From: Proteobacteria bacterium SPGG2
GTDB lineage: Bacteria; Pseudomonadota; Gammaproteobacteria; Acidiferrobacterales; SPGG2
DNA length: 6,354 nt
Reading direction: 5' to 3'
Assembly: GCA_001643475.1 (NCBI GenBank)
Contig: LXTK01000101.1
Location: 5,924 to 12,277, forward strand
A program made the translations under genes and the position numbers. Below the pieces are notes generated by a model. That model did not search any database, was not told the origin of the DNA, and was given only the letters and a program-made list of their open reading frames with translations. How positions within the stretch are numbered: position 1 is the first letter of the stretch; every line of letters begins with the position of its first letter. Below are positions 1 to 5,592 of this stretch, one piece after another.

Positions 1-1
1 G

Positions 2-31
2 TTTGCTAACGGTGGCAAGCGCCGCAAGTAG
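2..31 (+). CDS. Possible C-terminal tail of an unidentified protein (partial, very uncertain)
   Basis: The second reading frame is open from the window edge and gives a short basic tail, FANGGKRRK, before a TAG stop. A lysine/arginine-rich end is plausible for a real protein, but nine codons cannot identify a family and could be chance. If real, it lies on the far side of the tRNA fragment from the cox genes and reads in the opposite direction to them. No function is proposed. Confidence 0.15.
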   Translation, partial: FANGGKRRK

Positions 32-80
32 CTGATTTAAAGTTGGTTAAGTGTTTGCCCCAAGTGAATGCGGTTCAGGT

Positions 81-316
<236 letters not shown>

Positions 317-430
317 TTAAAGTTCCAACCCTCCGGTGACTTCGATCCATCGTTGTTCATAGCGATCCAGATAAAGCTCGGTCATGCGCGTCTGTTTATG
401 GCCGGGCATCGCCTCGTCGGTAGTGAGGTG
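317..430 (-). pseudogene. C-terminal remnant of a tyrosine recombinase (phage/island integrase)
   Basis: Read on the minus strand and ending in TAA at 319-317, this frame contains GHKQTRMTELYLDRYEQRW followed by about ten more residues. GHK, then MT, then Y with nine residues from H to Y is the exact layout of the integrase C-terminal box, where the histidine belongs to the catalytic R-H-R set and the tyrosine (codon 373-371) is the nucleophile that attacks DNA. The upstream part of the frame runs into the SRPBCC gene, which uses another frame, so the N-terminal DNA-binding domain and the first catalytic arginine are missing. It cannot be functional. The tRNA 3' fragment about 200 bases away, on the side the C-terminus faces, fits an integrase next to its attachment site. 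The call rests on one motif. Confidence 0.6.
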
Positions 431-432
431 GA

Positions 433-849
433 CTAAGCCCCGAATAGCTTCTTCAGGTTGTCGAAGCCGGTTTGGTAAATTCCCTGGATTACTTCTGTTG
501 CCTTTTGGACAGAAGCGTCTTTGGGCTTGAATTCACTGGACCACTCGATCGTGCTGCCAGTTCCGTCTTCGTTCTGACGGACGCGTATCTCGGCGACATA
601 GTCGGCCACCGGTAGGGGGCTTTCTAGGATCGAATAGCGGTATAGATGCTCGTTGTCATCGACACGCTCCAATCGCTCCACGATCGAGCCGCCGCCGACC
701 AGCGTCAGACGACGAACCTTGCCGTCTTCTTCCAACTCGCTTTTTTCTATGGCTGGATGCCAATTTGGTAGACCATTGAACTGGCCGATCAACTCCCACA
801 GTTTGTCGGCGGAAACAGGGACTTGTGTTTTCATGTTTACCTTAGTCAT
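433..849 (-). CDS. SRPBCC (START/polyketide-cyclase-like) protein, CoxG/MxaD-like
   Basis: A 138-residue one-domain protein of the SRPBCC helix-grip fold. The N-terminal strand and helix carry the family pattern VPVSADKLWELIGQFNGLPNW (residues 11-30), then H31-P32, a glycine-rich turn (VGGGSIVERL, 51-60), the strand SILESPLPVADY (73-84), the strand TIEWSSEF (100-107), and a long C-terminal helix ending at LKKLFGA. Length and ending look complete. CoxG of CO dehydrogenase operons is an SRPBCC protein linked to coupling the enzyme to membrane quinones. This copy has no C-terminal hydrophobic anchor and resembles the compact MxaD-type members, so its role here is inferred from context only. The ATG at 849 is preferred because GAGGG stands eight bases upstream and the gene overlaps mocA by eight bases (ATGACTAA). 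It is the last gene of the operon, and the integrase remnant follows almost immediately. Confidence 0.85.
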   Translation of the reverse strand: MTKVNMKTQVPVSADKLWELIGQFNGLPNWHPAIEKSELEEDGKVRRLTLVGGGSIVERLERVDDNEHLYRYSILESPLPVADYVAEIRVRQNEDGTGSTIEWSSEFKPKDASVQKATEVIQGIYQTGFDNLKKLFGA

Positions 850-1477
850 ATAGACATCCCTCGTTTTTGGTTGACTGCAATGTTGGTAGTCTGGTCAGAT
901 CGGCAGGCGTGTCTATGTCGATTAAGACGCTGTTATCAGCCATTTCTACCTCATGGACAAGGCCTGCGTACCGGGCGATGAGATCTCGTGCACCCACATC
1001 ACCGGTGGTTTGGCCCATCTCCACGAAGAAACGCTTGGCCCAAAGCACGGGGTTTCCCCGTTTGCCAGCGAATGTCGGCACACAGATGGCGCGATCAGCA
1101 GTTGGGTGGAAGGTCATCATTAAACGATCGATGTGGGCTGAGGTAATGTGCGGCATATCACCGAGACAGACTAGAGCCGCGTCCACATCCTCCGGTAGGG
1201 CGGCAAGTCCCCGGCGCAACGATGTACTCATGCCGTCCGCATAATCGGGGTTGTTAACAAACGTCACATTTTGACCTGATAGGAGTTGTTTGACGTGCTC
1301 TCGTTCATGGCCAGTTACGACAATCACCGGTTCTGCGTGCGAGTGGACTAAGGCGCTGGCGACCCGAGCCACCAACGGAATCCCATTCAGTTTTGTAAGC
1401 AGCTTGTTGCGTCCACCCATGCGCACTGAGCGACCGGCCGCGAGGATGAGGGCGGCGATCCTTATTGGTCTAGTCAT
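842..1477 (-). CDS. mocA: Molybdenum cofactor cytidylyltransferase
   Basis: This enzyme transfers CMP from CTP to Mo-molybdopterin, making the cytosine dinucleotide cofactor that CoxL-type enzymes bind. The 211-residue protein is full length and shows the whole NTP-transferase pattern: LILAAGRSVRMG (residues 10-21) with N24-K25 for the nucleotide phosphates, NPDYADGMSTSLRRG (76-90), the metal-binding GDMP (106-109), GKRGNPVLW (138-146), GDVGAR (159-164) and IDIDTPAD (186-193). LAAG plus NK, instead of the LAGG plus DK seen in MobA, points to CTP rather than GTP. It lies 58 bases after the second XdhC gene with only a weak purine-rich stretch before its ATG, and its stop overlaps the next gene. 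Being inside a cox operon, it probably serves this enzyme in particular. Confidence 0.93.
   Translation of the reverse strand: MTRPIRIAALILAAGRSVRMGGRNKLLTKLNGIPLVARVASALVHSHAEPVIVVTGHEREHVKQLLSGQNVTFVNNPDYADGMSTSLRRGLAALPEDVDAALVCLGDMPHITSAHIDRLMMTFHPTADRAICVPTFAGKRGNPVLWAKRFFVEMGQTTGDVGARDLIARYAGLVHEVEMADNSVLIDIDTPADLTRLPTLQSTKNEGCLYD
858..862 (-). promoter_or_regulatory. Ribosome binding site of the SRPBCC gene
   Basis: GAGGG on the minus strand, eight bases before the ATG at 849 and inside the end of mocA. It favours that start over an in-frame ATG five codons later. Confidence 0.55.
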
Positions 1478-1535
1478 AATTTGCTTTTTCCGAGACCGCC
1501 ATAGCAGGATTGTTAAGAGACGCTAGCTGCCGAAT
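1478..1535 (-). other. Short intergenic gap between second xdhC-type gene and mocA
   Basis: This gap and the one between coxM and coxD are the only sizeable gaps in an otherwise overlapping operon. I see no clear hairpin followed by a T run, and no convincing promoter boxes. The only candidate ribosome-binding stretch is weak (GGAAAAAG, several bases before the mocA ATG). Translation of mocA may therefore be less efficient than that of its coupled neighbours. Confidence 0.4.
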
Positions 1536-2237
1536 CTAAGATTTTATTCCCTGACGTAACACTTGGGTAAGCTGGGCCATGATCGAGATTGCGATCTCGC
1601 CAGGTGTTTTTGCCCCGAGCGACAAGCCGGCAGGCCCGTGGATGCGGGACAATGTCTCGTCCGTAAATCCGGCCTTAGCGAGACGTGCGACGCGTGCCGC
1701 CTGGGTCTTCTTGCTCCCAAGGGCGCCGATATAAAACGCTTTTGATTTAAGCGCAACGCTGAGTGCGGGTTGGTCCAGCTTCGGGTCGTGGGTCAGTGCG
1801 ACGACCGCGGTTCGGCTGTCGGGCACAAGTCGCTCGAGTGCGCGATCCGGCCACTCCTTGATCACGTTGACAAACGGGAAGCGCTTATCCGTAGCAAATG
1901 CCCGACGTGGGTCGATCACCGTGACCTCGTAGCCGGCGAGCCCTGCCATCGGCGCAAGCGCTTGGGCAATGTGTACCGCACCGATGATAAACAGGCGTCG
2001 CGGTGGAACAAACACATGGATAAAGACAGTACCGTCCTCGGTCTCGACAATACCAGTACGGTCTTCACGCAAGGCACGCTGCGCTTCACTGAGCGCCCTA
2101 GCCCCAACCGCGGTGCTCGCTGCGTCTTCACTAGGGTAGACGATCGCCTGATTGCCGGATTCGATCATAGTGACCAGCGCAACCGGCTTTTTGGCGCTGC
2201 GCGCGGCAAGCAACTCGGTTAAGATCGCGTACTTCAT
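1536..2237 (-). CDS. XdhC/CoxF-family Mo-cofactor insertion protein with C-terminal Rossmann domain
   Basis: XdhC-type proteins bind the molybdenum cofactor, help its sulfuration and deliver it to the apo-enzyme. The 233-residue protein starts with a diverged XdhC N-terminal domain (about 1-78). A Rossmann domain follows, with RLFIIGAVHIAQAL (81-94), VTVIDPRRAFAT (105-116), ALTHDPKLDQPAL (148-159), FYIGALGSKKTQAAR (168-182) and the end motif IHGPAGLSLGAKTPGEIA (199-216). The usual GAGHIAQ glycine is valine here. The protein has no cysteine, so it lacks the SGGC cysteine of the N-terminal family. The ATG at 2237 is chosen over one 39 bases upstream because TGGAG stands eight bases before it and it forms an ATGA overlap with the preceding gene. 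Family is sure; the split of work with the neighbouring XdhC protein is inferred. Confidence 0.88.
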   Translation of the reverse strand: MKYAILTELLAARSAKKPVALVTMIESGNQAIVYPSEDAASTAVGARALSEAQRALREDRTGIVETEDGTVFIHVFVPPRRLFIIGAVHIAQALAPMAGLAGYEVTVIDPRRAFATDKRFPFVNVIKEWPDRALERLVPDSRTAVVALTHDPKLDQPALSVALKSKAFYIGALGSKKTQAARVARLAKAGFTDETLSRIHGPAGLSLGAKTPGEIAISIMAQLTQVLRQGIKS

Positions 2238-2572
2238 CCGACGCGCTCCACGTACACCCGCACGGTACCACCACAAGCAAGACCTACCTCCCAGGCCTCG
2301 TCATCAGCGACCCCGAACTCCAGCGTGCGTGGTTTGCTATCCTCGATCACCCCTAACGCTTCGCGCACTACTGCGCTTTCTACACAGCCACCCGAGACCG
2401 AGCCCACGAACGCACCGCTTTCATTGACCGCTAGTTGGCTACCTACCGGACGTGGTGAGGACCCCCAGGTCGACATAACGGTTGCTAGCGCCACACCTTT
2501 ACCTTCCGCCCGCCACGCCGCCGCCGTCTCGAGCACGTCATCGACACCTTTTACTGTACTGTCTGCAGCCAT
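2234..2572 (-). CDS. Short XdhC/CoxI-family protein (N-terminal domain only)
   Basis: A 112-residue protein made only of the XdhC/CoxI N-terminal domain. It shows TWGSSPRPVGSQ (residues 35-46), GSVSGGCVE (57-65) with C63, LEFGVADDEAWEVGLACGG (84-102) with C100, and a closing strand VRVYVERVG. These cysteine-bearing loops are the conserved features of the family, which handles the molybdenum cofactor for xanthine-dehydrogenase-type enzymes. There is no Rossmann domain; the next gene supplies one. The start is supported by AGGGAG seven bases upstream and overlaps the end of coxE by 22 bases; the stop overlaps the next start as ATGA. It is a normal separate gene, not a frameshifted half, because the domain ends cleanly and the next protein has its own N-terminal domain. 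Confidence 0.87.
   Translation of the reverse strand: MAADSTVKGVDDVLETAAAWRAEGKGVALATVMSTWGSSPRPVGSQLAVNESGAFVGSVSGGCVESAVVREALGVIEDSKPRTLEFGVADDEAWEVGLACGGTVRVYVERVG
2246..2250 (-). promoter_or_regulatory. Ribosome binding site of the second xdhC-type gene
   Basis: TGGAG on the minus strand, eight bases before the ATG at 2237. It decides that start against the ATG at 2276, whose extra thirteen residues (MWWYRAG and onward) do not look like the family. Confidence 0.5.
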
Positions 2573-3780
2573 TGTGTGACTCCCTCAGCCTGGCGCGGTC
2601 CGGGATGACTCAGCGCCTTAGTTAAACCGGTTAGGGTATCCAGGTTGTGGATCGAACGAAAATCGTCAACATGCGGCAAAATGGCCTTCATTCCGCGCGC
2701 GATTGGTTGAAAACCCTCGTAGCGCAACAGCGGGTTAAGCCATACCAAGCGCCGGCAAGACTTGTGCAAACGTTCCATTTCGCGCGCCAGGCCTTCACCG
2801 ACGTCACGGTCCAGCCCATCCGTGATGAGCAGAACGATCGCACCTTGCGCAAGCACGCGGCGGGACCAATAGCGATTGAAATCGTGTAGGCAATGACCGA
2901 TGCGCGTGCCCCCGTTCCAGTCCTCGACCATTCGCGCAACTTTTTCGAGCGCGACATCAACGTCCTTCTCGCGGAGATACCGGGTAATGTTTGTCAGTCG
3001 AGTAGCAAACAAGAATGTCGACACCCGCTCACGGTCATTCGTCATGGTGTGAGCGAAGTGAAGGAGTATGCGGGAATACTGACTCATGGACCCGGAGATA
3101 TCACACAGCATGACAATCGGTGGCGGGCGCTTGCGTAGGCGCTTGCGTATCAATGGAATCGTTCCTGCGCCGGAGCGAAGCGCCGCACGCAGCGTTTTCC
3201 GCATGTCAATGCGCGCACCGTGAAGGTGGGTGCGAAAACGCCGCGTGGGTATGTGCATCACGGGTAGATGCATCGTCTTAACTGCGGCCTTGGCTTGCAC
3301 TAGCTCGTCAGCCGACATCGTCTCGAAGTCTTTGTGCTGGAGGCGTTCCTGATCAGACCAGGTGAGCGCCGCGTTGAACTCTACCGTAGGCGGTTGGCGT
3401 TTTCGACTCGGCTGTCTGCCCGGGTAAAGCGCGTCGACCAGCCGTTGGCTCAGTTCTTTGCCGGGTTTCTCCTGCGGTTGGCTCACCGTAGGTAGGACAA
3501 GCGCCATCATCCGTTCCAGAATCCGCGGATTTCGCCAGAATACATGGAACGCCTGGTCAAAAAGTTCCCGTTGGTCAGCGCGATTAACAAACGCGGCATG
3601 TAACGTCCAGTAGAAGTCGCGACGATTTGTAATACCCACCGTGCGTACAGCACGGATCGCGTCCAGTACCTTGCCGGGGCCGATAGGAAGTCCGGCAGTG
3701 CGAAGCGCGCGCGCGAAATGCATAAGATTTGGTACCAGCTTGCCGCCGGCATTGTGCTCGTCGCGAGCGTGCACGGTCAT
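2551..3780 (-). CDS. coxE: CoxE, von Willebrand factor A-domain maturation protein
   Basis: CoxE works with the AAA+ ATPase CoxD in maturing CO dehydrogenase; in Oligotropha the pair is tied to completing the sulfur/copper part of the Mo site. The 409-residue protein has an N-terminal helical region (about 15-100: FARALRTAGLPIGPGKV, then YWTLHAAFVNRAD and a FDQAFHVFW segment), a basic linker (about 105-220), and a VWA domain from about 221. The VWA domain holds a complete metal-ion-dependent adhesion site: D227-I-S229-G-S231, T292 in NGGTRIG, and D321 in LLITDG. A basic stretch (IRKRLRKRPPP) precedes the domain. There are no signal peptide or membrane segments, so it should be cytoplasmic, possibly membrane-associated through partners. 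Its ATG overlaps the coxD stop as ATGA, matching the joint action of MoxR/VWA pairs. Confidence 0.93.
   Translation of the reverse strand: MTVHARDEHNAGGKLVPNLMHFARALRTAGLPIGPGKVLDAIRAVRTVGITNRRDFYWTLHAAFVNRADQRELFDQAFHVFWRNPRILERMMALVLPTVSQPQEKPGKELSQRLVDALYPGRQPSRKRQPPTVEFNAALTWSDQERLQHKDFETMSADELVQAKAAVKTMHLPVMHIPTRRFRTHLHGARIDMRKTLRAALRSGAGTIPLIRKRLRKRPPPIVMLCDISGSMSQYSRILLHFAHTMTNDRERVSTFLFATRLTNITRYLREKDVDVALEKVARMVEDWNGGTRIGHCLHDFNRYWSRRVLAQGAIVLLITDGLDRDVGEGLAREMERLHKSCRRLVWLNPLLRYEGFQPIARGMKAILPHVDDFRSIHNLDTLTGLTKALSHPGPRQAEGVTQWLQTVQ
2580..2585 (-). promoter_or_regulatory. Ribosome binding site of the short xdhC-type gene
   Basis: AGGGAG on the minus strand, seven bases before the ATG at 2572 and inside the coxE coding region. 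It supports a start that overlaps coxE by 22 bases. Confidence 0.55.
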
Positions 3781-4697
3781 CGCCTTACCCCCGCCGCAGC
3801 GATCTCGGCGTTGATTTCGTCAAGGATACGTGCAGCCTCTGTTCCCCGTATCTTGACGATATCGTCCTGGTACTTAAGCAGCGCGCCTAGGGAATCGTTG
3901 ACCACCTTCGTGTCGAGGGTGAGCACGTCGAGCTGGGTCAGCGCATGGGCCCAGTCAATGGTTTCGGCAATACCGGGTAGTTTGAACAGATCCATAGACC
4001 GCAGGCGCTGCACGAAAGCCACCACCTGACGGCTCAATGCATCCTCGGCATCGGGCGCCTTGACGCGCAGAATTTGCAGCTCGCGTTCTGCACTCGGATA
4101 GTCGATCCAGTAATAGAAACAGCGACGCTTGAGGGCATCATGAATCTCGCGAGTCCGGTTCGAGGTGATGACGACGATAGGGGATGCGGCGGCCTTGATA
4201 GTGCCGATTTCAGGGATGGTGATCTGGTAGTCGGAAAGCACCTCAAGCAGATAGGCCTCAAACGGTTCGTCCGCCCGATCCAGTTCGTCGATAAGGAGTA
4301 CAGGGGCGCCTCCGTCATGAGGTTTTAGTGCCTGCAGTAACGGGCGTTCGATAAGAAACCGCCTGGCGAACACGTCCTCTGACAAACGTTCGCGCGAACG
4401 CTCGCCGGCCGCCTCGGCCAAGCGGATCTCGATCATCTGCCGGGCATAATTCCACTCGTAGACCGCCGACGCAACGTCCAGCCCTTCATAGCACTGCAGG
4501 CGCAAGAGTCGACGGCTCAGGGTGGTTGCGAGCACATTGGCGATTTCGGTCTTGCCGACACCGGCCTCGCCCTCTAGGAACAACGGCCGTTCAAGTTTCA
4601 ATGCGAGAAACATCGCAGTGGCAAGGCTTCGATCGGCAACATACTTGCCGGCGGCGAGTAGCTCCTCGGTGTCGTCAACGCTTTGCGGGACATCCAT
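3777..4697 (-). CDS. coxD: CoxD, MoxR-family AAA+ ATPase for active-site maturation
   Basis: CoxD is a chaperone-like ATPase; in Oligotropha it is needed to build the sulfur and copper part of the CuSMo site after the cofactor is in place. The 306-residue protein is a typical MoxR ATPase: Walker A GEAGVGKT (residues 43-50), the family signature LQCYEGLDVASAVYEWNY (67-84), Walker B LLIDELDRAD (134-143), sensor-1 asparagine in ITSNRTREIHDAL (177-189), candidate arginine finger at R191/R192, and a helical lid to the C-terminus. All ATPase residues are present. The start at 4697 gives the expected N-terminus but has no good ribosome binding site and lies in a possible hairpin. The stop overlaps the coxE start. 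Its presence does not prove a copper-containing form I enzyme, since form II clusters carry coxD too. Confidence 0.94.
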   Translation of the reverse strand: MDVPQSVDDTEELLAAGKYVADRSLATAMFLALKLERPLFLEGEAGVGKTEIANVLATTLSRRLLRLQCYEGLDVASAVYEWNYARQMIEIRLAEAAGERSRERLSEDVFARRFLIERPLLQALKPHDGGAPVLLIDELDRADEPFEAYLLEVLSDYQITIPEIGTIKAAASPIVVITSNRTREIHDALKRRCFYYWIDYPSAERELQILRVKAPDAEDALSRQVVAFVQRLRSMDLFKLPGIAETIDWAHALTQLDVLTLDTKVVNDSLGALLKYQDDIVKIRGTEAARILDEINAEIAAAGVRR

Positions 4698-4721
4698 GCC
4701 GTAACAATACCGGCATGCCGG
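4696..4721. promoter_or_regulatory. Nested palindromes at the coxD start codon
   Basis: ATGCCG (4696-4701) and CGGCAT (4711-4716) form a six-pair stem around a nine-base loop that covers part of the coxD start codon. A perfect twelve-base palindrome, CCGGCATGCCGG, occupies 4710-4721, so the two foldings compete for the same bases. On the coxD mRNA this could mask or modulate initiation; as DNA, the palindrome could be a regulator site. No T-run follows, so a terminator is unlikely. The function is unproven. Confidence 0.35.
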
Positions 4722-4785
4722 AGCGACTGCCAGTAGGAGCGCGGCGGCAACGGTTCTATGCGTCTACTGGGACATTCCTTTCGAC
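4698..4785 (-). other. Gap between coxM and coxD
   Basis: Eighty-eight non-coding bases separate the structural genes (coxL, coxM) from the accessory genes that follow. It is the widest gap in the operon and carries the palindromes next to coxD. No clear promoter boxes are visible on the minus strand, and no strong Shine-Dalgarno sequence precedes coxD. It is a reasonable place for differential expression of enzyme subunits versus maturation factors, by mRNA processing or a weak internal promoter. Confidence 0.4.
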
Positions 4786-5580
4786 TCACCCGGCGGCAGC
4801 GACGGCCCGTTTGGCCATCACCGTCACCAAATGCGCGCGGTACTCGGCAGTTGCGTGCAGGTCCGAGTTCAGTCCATCCGCTGGAACCGAAATCCCCTCG
4901 ATGGCATCAGGTGCAAACTTACTGGAAAGTGCCTGCTCCATCTCGGTTACCCGAAAAACGCTTGCGCCTGCCCCTGTCACCGCTACCCTAAGGCCACCAT
5001 CTCCCTGCGACACCATCACGCCGACGATGGCATAGCGCGATGCCGGATTGGCGAACTTGGCATATCCTGCACGTTTCGGGATCGGGAAGCTCACGGCGGT
5101 CACAACCTCATCGTCTTTCAGCGCGGTTTCGAACATCGCTTTAAAAAAATCGTCGGCGGCGATCTTGCGCTTATTGGTGTGCACGGTCGCCCCCAGGCCG
5201 ACGACGGCGGCGGGATAGTCAGCCGCCGGGTCTGCGTTGGCGATGGAGCCGCCGAGGGTGCCACGGTTGCGCACCTGCGCGTCACCGATGCTGTCAGCCA
5301 GCGTGGCAAGGGCCGGCATTGCACTGGCCACCTCGGAGGAGGCGGCAACCTCCGCATGCGTGGTCATGGCGCCGATCACAAGCGCGCCTTTCTCCTTCTT
5401 GATGCCCTTAAGCTCCGCGATAGCGCCAAGATCGATGAGGTCAGTGGGCTGCGCGAGGCGGAACTTGAGTGTCGGGATTAGGGTCATCCCGCCGGCGACG
5501 AACTTGCCGTCTTCGGCCTTGCCTAATGTCTTGACGGCATTAGCCAGCGAGGTCGGCCGATGGTATGTAAAGTCGTACAT
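4786..5580 (-). CDS. coxM: CoxM, FAD-binding medium subunit
   Basis: CoxM carries FAD and passes electrons from the iron-sulfur subunit CoxS to the respiratory chain. The 264-residue protein begins MYDFTYHRPTSL, the usual start of the family, and has both FAD-binding loops: AGGMT at residues 29-33 and TLGGS at 108-112 within VRNRGTLGGSIANADPAADY. A C-terminal CO-dehydrogenase flavoprotein domain follows (from about 155: FPIPKRAGYAKF, then ASRYAIVGVMV). The open frame extends 29 codons upstream, but that part overlaps coxL and is arginine-rich nonsense. The ATG at 5580 has a near-perfect AGGAGGG five bases upstream. The gene begins ten bases after the coxL stop, so the two should be made in step. 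Subunit order L then M is the form II arrangement. Confidence 0.95.
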   Translation of the reverse strand: MYDFTYHRPTSLANAVKTLGKAEDGKFVAGGMTLIPTLKFRLAQPTDLIDLGAIAELKGIKKEKGALVIGAMTTHAEVAASSEVASAMPALATLADSIGDAQVRNRGTLGGSIANADPAADYPAAVVGLGATVHTNKRKIAADDFFKAMFETALKDDEVVTAVSFPIPKRAGYAKFANPASRYAIVGVMVSQGDGGLRVAVTGAGASVFRVTEMEQALSSKFAPDAIEGISVPADGLNSDLHATAEYRAHLVTVMAKRAVAAAG

Positions 5581-5585
5581 CGTTT

Positions 5586-5592
5586 CCCTCCT
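5586..5592 (-). promoter_or_regulatory. Strong ribosome binding site of coxM, overlapping the coxL stop
   Basis: AGGAGGG on the minus strand, five bases before the coxM ATG. Its first two bases are part of the coxL TAG stop, so ribosomes finishing coxL end on the coxM loading site. It decides the coxM start against the upstream in-frame ATG and suggests matched L and M production. Confidence 0.75.

Noticed and set aside
433..849. SRPBCC gene truncated by the integrase junction
   Set aside because: The final helix and the LKKLFGA end fit a complete compact SRPBCC protein with its own stop codon, so there is no sign of missing C-terminus relative to MxaD-like members.
1770..2222. Plus-strand 150-codon frame opposite the second xdhC-type gene
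   Set aside because: No recognisable motif, no supported start, and completely antisense to a conserved gene.
1536..2276. Longer start for the second xdhC-type gene at 2276
   Set aside because: The added residues are unlike the family, overlap the previous gene by 43 bases, and the ATG at 2237 has the better ribosome binding site and an ATGA overlap.
1536..2572. A single xdhC gene broken by a frameshift into two parts
   Set aside because: The first protein ends at a natural domain boundary, the second has its own N-terminal domain, and the ATGA junction with a ribosome binding site is a normal coupled pair.
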